64,000 nt of DNA from positions 62,001 through 126,000 of the forward strand of contig NZ_JAGIBH010000011.1 of assembly GCF_017744445.1 (NCBI RefSeq), written 5' to 3'. The notes under the pieces were generated by a model. It had not been told where the DNA came from. It made no database searches and saw only the letters and a program-made list of their open reading frames with translations. This document shows, piece by piece, positions 44,908 to 52,528 of this stretch. The stretch is from Caulobacter sp. Lineage in GTDB: Bacteria > Pseudomonadota > Alphaproteobacteria > Caulobacterales > Caulobacteraceae. A program made the translations under genes and the position numbers. The first letter of the stretch is position 1; every line of letters starts with the position of its first letter.

Positions 44908-45963
44908 ATGCGCACGCTGACCCTCGCTCTCGCCACCGCCGCCCTGCTGGGCCTGTCGCCGACCCTTGCTTTCGCCGCCGAGGAGCTGACCGCCAAGCAG
45001 GCCGGCCAGGTGGTCGACACGCTGGTCACGGACATGAACGGCTATTTCGACCCGGCTCGCGCCGCCAAGGTCCAAGCCGCGCTGAAGGCGCAGCGTGGCC
45101 AGCTCGTCAAGATCCACGACCGCCAGGCCCTGGCCGAGGCGCTCAGCGCCATCACCCTGAAGGTCTCCGAGGATCTGCACTTGAGGGTTTCGGTGGCGAC
45201 CACCAGCGCCGCGTCGGCCTCGATCAGCGACGCGGACCAGGCCCTGGTCGACCAGCGGCTGGCCTATGGCCTGATGGCCGCCCGGCGGCTGCCCGGCAAT
45301 ATCGGCTATCTGAAGCTGCGCTACTTCGAGCAGGAGGCCGAGGGCGCACGGATGATCGACGCGGCCATGGGCCTGCTGCAGCACACGGACGCCCTGATCA
45401 TCGACCTGCGCGAGAACACCGGCGGCGGTGGGGCCTCGGACGCCCGCCTCATCGGCCACCTGTCGAAGACGCCGCTGGTCATGGCTCAGCTGCACTGGCG
45501 CAAGGCCGATGGCGGCGAGGAGATCCAGCAACGCGAGGCCGACACGCCGCAGGCCGGACCTCTGTACGCCGACAAGCCGATCTTCGTGCTCACCGGAACG
45601 CGCACCTTCTCGGCGGCGGAGGGCTTCGCTTACGACATCCAGGCCAACAAGCGCGGCCTGTTGATCGGGACCAGGACCCGCGGCGGCGGCAACCCGTCCA
45701 ATCGCCCGGCCCCGGCGCTGGGCTTTGGCCTGGTGGTTTTCGTGCCCAACGGCCAGGCGATCCATCCGTTGACCGGCAAGGGCTGGGAGGGCGTGGGCGT
45801 TCAGCCCGACGTCGAGACCCCGCTGGAAGGCGCTTTGACCGAGGCCTACCGCCGCGCGCTCGCGGCCGCCAAGCCGCTGGTCTCGACCCCGAAGTCGGAA
45901 AAGGAGCGCGCCGACGCCATCGCCGACCCGGCGGCGGCGCTGGCGGCGGATCAGAGGCTCTAG
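44908..45963 (+). CDS. Exported S41-family (IRBP-like) peptidase
   Basis: A 351-residue protein with a signal peptide (LALATAALLGLSPTLAFAA). The N-terminal helical segment (TDMNGYFDPARAAKVQAAL) is typical of S41 proteins related to retinol-binding IRBP. The catalytic domain has GYLKLRYFEQ, ALIIDLRENTGGGG and Ser in TRTFSAAEGFAY (about residue 233), then GTRTRGGGNP. The Lys of tail-specific proteases is not seen, which fits the S41B/IRBP type. Start 44908 at the signal peptide. Confidence 0.85.
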   Translation: MRTLTLALATAALLGLSPTLAFAAEELTAKQAGQVVDTLVTDMNGYFDPARAAKVQAALKAQRGQLVKIHDRQALAEALSAITLKVSEDLHLRVSVATTSAASASISDADQALVDQRLAYGLMAARRLPGNIGYLKLRYFEQEAEGARMIDAAMGLLQHTDALIIDLRENTGGGGASDARLIGHLSKTPLVMAQLHWRKADGGEEIQQREADTPQAGPLYADKPIFVLTGTRTFSAAEGFAYDIQANKRGLLIGTRTRGGGNPSNRPAPALGFGLVVFVPNGQAIHPLTGKGWEGVGVQPDVETPLEGALTEAYRRALAAAKPLVSTPKSEKERADAIADPAAALAADQRL

Positions 45964-45964
45964 A

Positions 45965-46819
45965 TTATTTGCGGACCCGCATCAGACATTCCTGGGCCAC
46001 CGACGCCACCAGCCGGCCGTCCTTGCCGAACATCTGGCCGCGCACCAGGCCGCGGCCTTGCGAGGCGCTGGGGCTGTCCTGGGCGAACAGGGTCCAGTCG
46101 TTGAAGTCGAACGGGTGGTGGAACCACATGGCGTGATCCAGGCTGGCGGCCTGCAGGCCAGGCGTGGTCCAGATCAGGCCGTGCGGGCGCAGGGCGCTTT
46201 CCATGAAGGCCATGTCCGAGGCGTAGGCCAGGGCCGCCTGCTGCATGCGGATGTCGTCGCCGAGCGGGGCCTTGGCGCGCATCCACACCTGCTTGGTGCC
46301 GGACTTCTTCACCGGGGCCATCGGGTTCTGCATGTCGACCCAGCGGGTGTCGACCGGACGCGGACGCTCGGCCAGGGCGACGATCTTGGGGTGGATCTGG
46401 TCGCCTAGGCTTTTCAGGAACTCGGCCTCGGTCGGCAGGCTCTCAGGATCGGGCGCGTCGGGGCGTTCGAACTGGTGCTCGAAGCCGTCTTCCGGCGTCT
46501 GGAACGAGGCGGCCAGGTTGAAGATCTGCTCGCCATGCTGGATGGCGGCCACCCGGCGGGTGGTGAAGGTGCCGCCGTCGCGGGCCCGCTCGACCTCGTA
46601 GAGCACGGGGGCGTTCACGTCGCCGGGGCGGATGAAATAGGCGTGCAGCGAGTGGCAGACCCGGTCGGGCACGGTCTTGTAGGCCGCCAGCAGGGCCTGG
46701 GCGATCACCAGCCCGCCGAAGATGCGCGGGAAGCCGTCGTTCGGGCTGACGCCGCGGAACAGGTTCACCTCGATCGGTTCGAGGTCGAGGATGTCGGACA
46801 GGGTCTCGGTCGTCTGCAT
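45965..46819 (-). CDS. tesB: Acyl-CoA thioesterase II (TesB)
   Basis: A 284-residue double hot-dog thioesterase: LFRGVSPNDGFPRIFGGLVI, SLHAYFIRPGD, FTTRRVAAIQHGEQIFNLAA and in the second half LDHAMWFHHPFDFNDWTLF. It hydrolyses medium/long acyl-CoA. The Asp, Thr and Gln catalytic set of TesB lies in the second domain (SLDHA, QGRG). The start MQTTETLSDILDLE at 46819 is the family N-terminus. Its end is 1 base from the S41 stop. Confidence 0.93.
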   Translation of the reverse strand: MQTTETLSDILDLEPIEVNLFRGVSPNDGFPRIFGGLVIAQALLAAYKTVPDRVCHSLHAYFIRPGDVNAPVLYEVERARDGGTFTTRRVAAIQHGEQIFNLAASFQTPEDGFEHQFERPDAPDPESLPTEAEFLKSLGDQIHPKIVALAERPRPVDTRWVDMQNPMAPVKKSGTKQVWMRAKAPLGDDIRMQQAALAYASDMAFMESALRPHGLIWTTPGLQAASLDHAMWFHHPFDFNDWTLFAQDSPSASQGRGLVRGQMFGKDGRLVASVAQECLMRVRK

Positions 46820-46900
46820 GGTGCAGTGCGATAGGCCTGTCGGGGCGGGCCTGCAAGTCGTCACCTTGCGTCAGGCGAGCCGGCTCCCCATCGTGGGGCG

Positions 46901-47815
46901 ATGTCGCTTTCTCCGCCCGTGATCCACCACCCTGCGTTCCGCGCCGAGATGCCGGCCGGGCATCGCTTCCCGATGGATAAGTTCTCGCGCCTAGCCAGCG
47001 TGCTGGAGGCCGAGGGCGTTCCGGGGTCGGAGGGGTTCGTGAAGCCGGAATTCATCGACGTCGAGACCCTGAAGCTGGCCCACACCGAGGACTATGTCCG
47101 GGGCGTGATCGAGCTGTCGCTGCCCGCCGATGTGATCCGGCGGATCGGCATGCCCAATACCGACAGTGTCGCGACCCGCGCCAGGGCGGCGACCGGCGGC
47201 ACCTTGCTGGCGGCGCGGCTGGCGCTGGAGCACGGGATCGCCTGCAACACGGCCGGCGGCAGCCATCACGCCTCGGCCGAGAGCGGCGCGGGGTTCTGTG
47301 TGTTCAACGACGTGGCGGTGGCGGCGCGCCGGCTCTTGGCTGAAGGGGCGATCGGCCAGGCCCTGGTCGTCGATCTCGACGTCCACCAGGGCGACGGCAC
47401 GGCGCGGATCTTCGAGGGGGATCCCAGCGTCTTCACGTTCTCGATGCACGCCGAGAAGAACTTCCCGCATCGTAAGGCGGTCAGCGACCTGGACGTCGAG
47501 CTGGCCGACGGGACCGGTGATCAGGCTTATCTGGAAAAGCTGGAAGAGATCCTGCCGGCGCTGCTGGGCAGCGTCCGGCCGGACATCGTCTTCTTCAATG
47601 CGGGGGTGGATCCGCATGCGGACGACAAGCTGGGCCGTCTGTCGCTGACCGATGATGGTCTGGCGCGACGAGAGGCCTATGTCCTGGGCGCTTGTCTTTC
47701 TCTTGAGATCCCCGTGGTCGGGGTCATCGGTGGCGGCTACGACGCGGATATCGACCGCTTGGCTGCGCGCCACGCCATCCTGCATCGGACGGCCAAGTCT
47801 TTGTATTCTCGTTAG
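46901..47815 (+). CDS. Histone-deacetylase-family (AcuC/HDAC-like) hydrolase
   Basis: A 304-residue HDAC-fold zinc hydrolase: GGSHHASAESGAGFCVFND (catalytic His pair), VVDLDVHQGDGTA (zinc Asp and His), FSMHAEKNFPHRK, and FNAGVDPHADDKLGRLSLT (second zinc Asp). All metal ligands are present. Bacterial members deacetylate acetyl-CoA synthetase, polyamines or other acyl substrates. Divergent from tesB. Confidence 0.9.
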   Translation: MSLSPPVIHHPAFRAEMPAGHRFPMDKFSRLASVLEAEGVPGSEGFVKPEFIDVETLKLAHTEDYVRGVIELSLPADVIRRIGMPNTDSVATRARAATGGTLLAARLALEHGIACNTAGGSHHASAESGAGFCVFNDVAVAARRLLAEGAIGQALVVDLDVHQGDGTARIFEGDPSVFTFSMHAEKNFPHRKAVSDLDVELADGTGDQAYLEKLEEILPALLGSVRPDIVFFNAGVDPHADDKLGRLSLTDDGLARREAYVLGACLSLEIPVVGVIGGGYDADIDRLAARHAILHRTAKSLYSR

Positions 47816-47883
47816 GTCTTGTTCGCCATCTCCGTCGAAGCGGCCCCGAAAGGGCGGCCCGACGGAGTTTACGCGGCGATCAC

Positions 47884-47982
47884 TTACAGGCTCGAAGCGA
47901 GCGAACCGGCGATGACGACGAGCGGCAGAACCGCGAGAACGAGCGAGGCGAGGCCGGCGACGGCGTTGGTCTTCATGGTCAT
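47884..47982 (-). CDS. 32-residue single-helix membrane peptide
   Basis: The minus strand encodes MTMKTNAVAGLASLVLAVLP followed by LVVIAGSLASSL and TAA, i.e. a short basic start and one hydrophobic helix of about 20 residues. A GGGAT lies about 8 bases before the ATG at 47982 (alternative ATG at 47976). Codons are GC-rich at the third position, and an AT-rich promoter-like stretch lies upstream (48050-48200). Too short for normal gene calling. Function unknown; toxin-like or regulatory small membrane protein are both possible. Confidence 0.6.
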   Translation of the reverse strand: MTMKTNAVAGLASLVLAVLPLVVIAGSLASSL

Positions 47983-48094
47983 GGTCTTGATCCCTGTTTT
48001 TGTTGCCCGGCGCCCTCTCGGCGTCCGGTGATCAGGGATATAGGCGCTGACTCCGGTTAATGCACGTTACTCATGCTTCATGACGCCGATTTAA

Positions 48095-48170
48095 GAAACT
48101 TTGTCGCACCTAATCGGCATTACAGAGGATTAATGTCGTCGCCAAATTTAGTTTCCTGGGAAACTTTATC
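48095..48170. promoter_or_regulatory. Palindrome and repeat in an AT-rich promoter region
   Basis: A perfect 16-bp palindrome AGTTTCC-TG-GGAAACT is at 48150-48165, and GAAACTTTRTC is repeated at 48095-48105 and 48160-48170. The block 48050-48200 is clearly less GC-rich than its surroundings and lies upstream of the 32-residue peptide gene. Possible operator. Confidence 0.4.
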
Positions 48171-48200
48171 CTTTGAGACGATTGTTCCGGGTCCGGACCG

Positions 48201-48620
48201 TTAATCCTCGCTGGGCGCCACCAAAAAGAGTCCACGCATCGTCGCGATGGGGGCCGATCGTGTCTCCTGCCAGGCCTCGACATGGACGTTGGCGATGCGG
48301 CGACCCAGCTTCTTGATGCTAGCGCGGGCGTAGGTGGTCAGCGGCCGGCCCGAGCGCAGATATTCGATCGAGACATCGATGGTGCGCGGCTGGCGCTTCA
48401 TCGGCGCGGCCACCGACAGCTGGGCCAGGGCGGTCATCTCCATGAAGGCTCCCAGCACCCCGCCGTGGATAGCGGGCAGCATCGGATTGCCGACGATGTG
48501 GTGGGCGAAGGGCAGGATGGCGGTCATCTCGTCGCCAGCCAGCTCGGCCTTGATCCCCAGGAAGCGGGCATAGGGGATGGCGTCCAGCATCGAGACCAGG
48601 CGGGTGTCGGCGTCGCTCAT
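48201..48620 (-). CDS. PaaI-type hot-dog thioesterase (1)
   Basis: A 139-residue single hot-dog protein with IPYARFLGIKAELAGDEMTA, HHIVGNPMLPAIHGGVLGAF (the HGG substrate region) and RTIDVSIEYLRSGRP. Acyl-CoA or aryl-CoA thioesterase of the PaaI group. It overlaps the next gene by 4 nt (ATGA); two different PaaI proteins made together suggests a hetero-oligomer. Confidence 0.88.
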   Translation of the reverse strand: MSDADTRLVSMLDAIPYARFLGIKAELAGDEMTAILPFAHHIVGNPMLPAIHGGVLGAFMEMTALAQLSVAAPMKRQPRTIDVSIEYLRSGRPLTTYARASIKKLGRRIANVHVEAWQETRSAPIATMRGLFLVAPSED

Positions 48621-49117
48621 TGGTCGGCGCTCCCGGTCTTGGCGCGCCGTTCGCGCGGCGGCTTGAGGTTGGCGCCCGGCTTCTTGCCGGCGCTGCTATC
48701 CAGCATGAAGGTCGCCTGGGCGGTGGCCACGGGGTCTTCCGGGTCGCGGTCATAGGCCACCGCGCGAACAAAGGCGACCGAGCGGGTCAGCTTGTAGCAG
48801 TGGGCGCGGGCTAGCACGTCCAGGCCCGGCTCGGCGGCGCGCATATAGTCGATGCGCAGGTCGAGCGTGGCGATCGAGGTCCAGGTCTCCATCGACGCAT
48901 GCACGGCCTGGCCGCTGGCGTGGTCCAGCAGGGTGGTGACCACGCCGCCGGCGATGACCCCGGTCTCGGGATCGCCGATGATCTCGGGCCGGTAGGGGAC
49001 CTTCAGGATCGCGACGCTGTCGCCGATCTCCAGGGTGGTGAAGCCCAGGGCCTTGGCCTGCGGACTGCCCTCGTTCATCGCCGTGGCGATCATGCGGCTC
49101 TGTTCGTTGTCGCTCAT
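48617..49117 (-). CDS. PaaI-type hot-dog thioesterase (2)
   Basis: A 166-residue hot-dog protein: SPQAKALGFTTLEIGDSVAI, TGVIAGGVVTTLLDHASGQA (catalytic region), IATLDLRIDYMRAAEPG. Similar fold to the following gene but clearly different sequence, so an old duplication. A basic, Pro-rich tail (GKKPGANLKPPRERRAK) is added. First gene of the pair; divergent from the exonuclease with 54 bp between. Confidence 0.87.
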   Translation of the reverse strand: MSDNEQSRMIATAMNEGSPQAKALGFTTLEIGDSVAILKVPYRPEIIGDPETGVIAGGVVTTLLDHASGQAVHASMETWTSIATLDLRIDYMRAAEPGLDVLARAHCYKLTRSVAFVRAVAYDRDPEDPVATAQATFMLDSSAGKKPGANLKPPRERRAKTGSADQ

Positions 49118-49171
49118 GCCTGCTCCTCGTCGGGGATAGGCTTAGCGTCTTCCGCGTTGTCATATCCAGCC

Positions 49172-50185
49172 GTGATCAAGCCCGAAGACCTTCTGTGTCC
49201 CCGGCCGGATGGCCTCTACTGCCCGCCGGGAGACTTCTATATCGACCCTGTCCGCCCCGTGGACCGGGCCGTGATCACCCACGGCCATGCCGACCATGCC
49301 CGCGCCGGGCACGGGACGGTCGCCGCCACGCCCGAGACTCTGGCGATCATGGCCACGCGTTATGGCGAGGATTTCACCGGGCGCCGGCAGGCTGTCCCCT
49401 ACGGCGAGACCATCACCCACAACGGTGTCGAGGTGACCCTGGTCCCGGCCGGCCACGTGCTGGGCTCGGCCCAGGCGGTGGTGCGCTGGAAGGGCCTGAC
49501 CATGGTGGTCTCGGGCGACTACAAGCGCCGCCGCGACCCGACCTGCACGCGGTTCGAGCCCGTGCCGTGCGATGTCTTCATCACCGAGGCGACCTTCGGC
49601 CTGCCGGTCTTCCGCCATCCCGACGACGCGGGCGAGATCCGGAGCCTGCTGGCCTCGGTCGAGCAGTTCCCCGAGCGTTGCCACATCGTCGGGGCCTATG
49701 CCCTGGGCAAGGCGCAACGGGTGATCAAGCTGTTGCGGGAGGCGGGGTGGGGAAAGCCTATCTTCGTGCATGGGGCGCTGGAGAGGCTGAACGCTCTGTA
49801 CGAAGCCCACGGCGTGGAGCTCGGGCCGCTGGCGCCGGCCACCGCCTCGGGACCCAAGGAAGCCTTCGCCGGCCAGATCGTCATCGCCCCGCCCAGCGCC
49901 GTGGCCGACCGCTGGTCGCGGCGGTTTCCGGATCCGGTCGACTGCTTCGCTTCGGGCTGGATGCGGGTGCGGGCGAGGGCGAGACAGCGTGGTGTCGAGT
50001 TGCCGCTGATCCTGTCCGATCACGCGGATTGGGATGAGCTGACCGCGACCCTCTCGGAGCTGCGTCCCGGCGAGGTCTGGATCACCCACGGCCGCGAGGA
50101 GGCCCTGGAGCGGTGGTGCGAACTGGAAGGCTTGCCGGCGCGGGCGCTGCGGCTGGTCGGCTACGACGAGGAGGAGGGCGAGTAG
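49172..50185 (+). CDS. Ligase-associated metallo-beta-lactamase DNA exonuclease
   Basis: A 337-residue protein of the YSH1/beta-CASP-related group annotated as ligase-associated DNA exonuclease. MBL motif ITHGHADHARAGH (about residue 37), VPAGHVLGSAQAV (about 90), VVSGDYKRR and LSDHADWDEL (about 283) give the metal ligands. In many bacteria it is next to an ATP-dependent DNA ligase and a helicase. Neither is adjacent here. The GTG start at 49172 gives VIKPEDLLCPRPDGLYCPPG, the usual front. 3' end overlaps the convergent gene by 25 nt. Confidence 0.87.
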   Translation: MIKPEDLLCPRPDGLYCPPGDFYIDPVRPVDRAVITHGHADHARAGHGTVAATPETLAIMATRYGEDFTGRRQAVPYGETITHNGVEVTLVPAGHVLGSAQAVVRWKGLTMVVSGDYKRRRDPTCTRFEPVPCDVFITEATFGLPVFRHPDDAGEIRSLLASVEQFPERCHIVGAYALGKAQRVIKLLREAGWGKPIFVHGALERLNALYEAHGVELGPLAPATASGPKEAFAGQIVIAPPSAVADRWSRRFPDPVDCFASGWMRVRARARQRGVELPLILSDHADWDELTATLSELRPGEVWITHGREEALERWCELEGLPARALRLVGYDEEEGE

Positions 50186-51333
50186 CCTTCCGGGGCGACG
50201 CCGACATACCGCGCTCGGGGCCGGATCAGCCGCCCCGTCTGCAGCTGCTCGATCGCATGTGCGGCCCAGCCCGCGCTCCTGGCCGTGGCGAACAGGATGA
50301 ACGGCGCGTCGGGCGGCAGTTTTAGGGTTCGCGCCAGGGTGACCAAGGCGAAGTCGATATTGGGCGCGAGGCCCGTAGCCGTCTCGGTCGCCGTGCGCAG
50401 TTCGGCCAGCAGGGGCGGGGCCTCGAAGGCCGCCAGCAGCGCTGCGGCGCGGGGATCGCCGTCGGGGTAGAGCGGATGGTCGAAGCCCGGCATCGACGCG
50501 CCTCGGGCCAGTCTCGCGGAGACGGCATGGACGGCGTCGCGGCGTTCGGCCTCCTCGACAAAGGCCTCGACCCGCGCGGCCATGCCGCCGTGCAGGGGGC
50601 CGGACAGCGCCGATAGCCCCGCCAGGCAGGCCGCCGACAGCGACGCGCCGGTCGAGGCCGCCACTCGCGCGGCGAAGGTCGAGGCGTTCAGCTCATGGTC
50701 GGCCAGCAACACCAGGGTTCGGCGGACGAGATCGGCGCCGGCGGTGTCCAAGCCCCAGGCGGCGGCGAAGCGGGCGTGGGCCGGGCCTTCGCCGGCCTGG
50801 CCTGTCGCGGCGTCGACGACGGCCTCCAGCAGGTCGGCGGCTTCCATGGCGAGCGCCAGCGGCGCGCGGCCTCGGGCGGGGGGCTCGCGGCCGGCGCGGG
50901 CCGCCAGGGTCAGGAACAGGCGAGCTCTGGCGCTGTCGGCGACCGGTGGCTCGGGACGGCGCGAGGACTTCAACGCCGCGCCATGACCGCCGCGTAGAAG
51001 GCGGCCGACGTTCTCAAGCGTCAGGCCTTGCTCGGCCAGCTCCACGGCGTCGCGGCCTCGGTACCAGAGCCTGCCGCCAGCCACGGTGGTGATCGCCGAG
51101 GGCAGCACCGGTTCACCCCAGGCGATGGCCTCCGCGGCCACGTCGGCGGCGCGGCGACCTCGGGCCTTCTTCTGGGCCAGGGCGGCGACGTCCGAGGCAC
51201 GATAGAGGCTGCGGCGCGGGTCGTGCGGATGGGCGGCGGCCTCGATCCGGCCCCGGCTGACATAGGCGTAGAGCGTCTGCGGCCTGATCCCCAGCCGTTC
51301 CAGAACCTGATCCGCGTCGAGCCAATCCGCCAT
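50161..51333 (-). CDS. Citrate-synthase-like protein fused to an N-terminal DNA-binding domain
   Basis: A 390-residue protein. Residues 1-60 form a MerR/excisionase-type helix-turn-helix (DADQVLERLGIRPQTLYAYV, RRSLYRASDVAALAQKK). The rest is a citrate synthase fold with PLHGGMAARV (His), GFDHPLYPDGDPRA (His) and APNIDFALVTLA (Asp), so the catalytic triad appears present. It looks like a metabolite-sensing regulator or a DNA-tethered enzyme. The start at 51333 lies at TTGATCAA-type palindromes it may bind. Divergent from a homologous gene lacking the DNA-binding domain. Confidence 0.88.
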   Translation of the reverse strand: MADWLDADQVLERLGIRPQTLYAYVSRGRIEAAAHPHDPRRSLYRASDVAALAQKKARGRRAADVAAEAIAWGEPVLPSAITTVAGGRLWYRGRDAVELAEQGLTLENVGRLLRGGHGAALKSSRRPEPPVADSARARLFLTLAARAGREPPARGRAPLALAMEAADLLEAVVDAATGQAGEGPAHARFAAAWGLDTAGADLVRRTLVLLADHELNASTFAARVAASTGASLSAACLAGLSALSGPLHGGMAARVEAFVEEAERRDAVHAVSARLARGASMPGFDHPLYPDGDPRAAALLAAFEAPPLLAELRTATETATGLAPNIDFALVTLARTLKLPPDAPFILFATARSAGWAAHAIEQLQTGRLIRPRARYVGVAPEGYSPSSSS

Positions 51334-51338
51334 ATAGA

Positions 51339-51368
51339 TTGATTATATTGATCAAGATTGACGATCAA
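51339..51368. promoter_or_regulatory. Candidate operator for the HTH-citrate synthase protein
   Basis: The 78-bp divergent promoter holds TTGATTAT (51339-51346), the perfect palindrome TTGATCAA (51348-51355) and TTGA-CGA-TCAA (51358-51368). Repeated TTGA/TCAA half sites beside a gene for a DNA-binding protein suggest autoregulation and co-control of both genes. Confidence 0.5.
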
Positions 51369-51411
51369 GGCTCGCAGGCGCTTTTCATCGGGCGATGAAA
51401 GGAGACCTCAC

Positions 51412-52497
51412 ATGTTCGATGGTCTTGAGGGCGTCATCGCCGCCCGCACCGTTCTGTCCGATGTCGACGGGGCCAAGGGCCGCCTGGTGATCCGGGGCTA
51501 CGCCGTCGAGGACCTCTCGGGCCGCACCCGCTACGAGGAGGCCGCTCACCTGCTGTTCGACGGCTTCTTCGAGGATGCGCCCAGCGATCTGGCCCCCGCG
51601 TTGGGCGAGGCCCGCGTCCGCGCCTTCGCCGAGGTCGCCGCCCTTGACGAAGCCCTGGCCCGCCGCGATCCGGTCGAGGCCATGCGCGCCCTGCTGGCCC
51701 GCCTGCCCGACGGCGACGACCTGCCGACCGCCCTGCTGCTGATCGCCGCCCCGGCCGTGTTCACGCCCGCCGTGCTGCGCGTGGCCAAGGGCGAGAGCCC
51801 CGTCGCGCCCGATCCCGCCCTATCGCACGCCGCCGACATCCTGCGCATGACCCGCGGCGCGCCCGCCACCGACGCCGAGGCCGCCGCGCTGGACGCCTAC
51901 CTCGTCACGGTCTGCGACCACGGCCTCAACGCCTCGACCTTCGCCGCCCGGGTGGTCGCCTCGACCCGTGCGGGTCTGACCTCGGCGGTGCTGGCCGGGC
52001 TGTCGGCGCTGAAAGGCCCGCTGCACGGCGGCGCGCCAGGGCCGGTGATCGAGATGCTGGACGCGATCGGCACGCCCGAGAACGCTCGTCCGTGGCTGGA
52101 GAAGGCCCTGGCGCGCGGCGATCGGCTGATGGGTTTCGGCCACCGCATCTACCGTGTCCGCGATCCGCGCGCCGACGCCCTGAAGGCGGCTGTGCGCAAG
52201 TTGTCGGCGGCCTCGCCCAGCCTGCCGGGCCGCGTGGCCTTCGCCGAGGCCGTCGAGCAGGCGGCGCTGGAGATCCTGCGTGAGCACAAGCCCGACCGGC
52301 CGCTGGACACCAATGTCGAGTTCTACACGGCGCTGCTACTGGAGGCCCTGGGCCTGCCGCCGTCCAGCTTCACCTGCGTCTTCGCCATGGGCCGCGTCGC
52401 CGGCTGGCTGGCTCACGCCCGCGAGCAGTTGGCCGGCGGGCGGCTGATCCGGCCGCAGTCGGTCTATGTCGGACCCGAGGTGCGCGCGGCGGCTTAG
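51412..52497 (+). CDS. Citrate/methylcitrate synthase-like protein
   Basis: A 361-residue citrate synthase homologue: GRLVIRGYAVEDLSGRTRYE, CDHGLNASTFAARVVAST, KGPLHGGAPG (His), GFGHRIYRVRDPRAD (His) and TNVEFYTALLLEALGLP. The residue at the usual catalytic Asp (NVDFY in typical enzymes) is Glu here. The length and short N-terminus fit the citrate/methylcitrate synthase subgroup rather than the main TCA enzyme GltA. Start at 51412 has AAAGGAGACC upstream. Reaction not determined by sequence. Confidence 0.88.
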   Translation: MFDGLEGVIAARTVLSDVDGAKGRLVIRGYAVEDLSGRTRYEEAAHLLFDGFFEDAPSDLAPALGEARVRAFAEVAALDEALARRDPVEAMRALLARLPDGDDLPTALLLIAAPAVFTPAVLRVAKGESPVAPDPALSHAADILRMTRGAPATDAEAAALDAYLVTVCDHGLNASTFAARVVASTRAGLTSAVLAGLSALKGPLHGGAPGPVIEMLDAIGTPENARPWLEKALARGDRLMGFGHRIYRVRDPRADALKAAVRKLSAASPSLPGRVAFAEAVEQAALEILREHKPDRPLDTNVEFYTALLLEALGLPPSSFTCVFAMGRVAGWLAHAREQLAGGRLIRPQSVYVGPEVRAAA

Positions 52498-52528
52498 GTT
52501 TCCGGGTGGGTTGCGGTAGATAGGGCTC

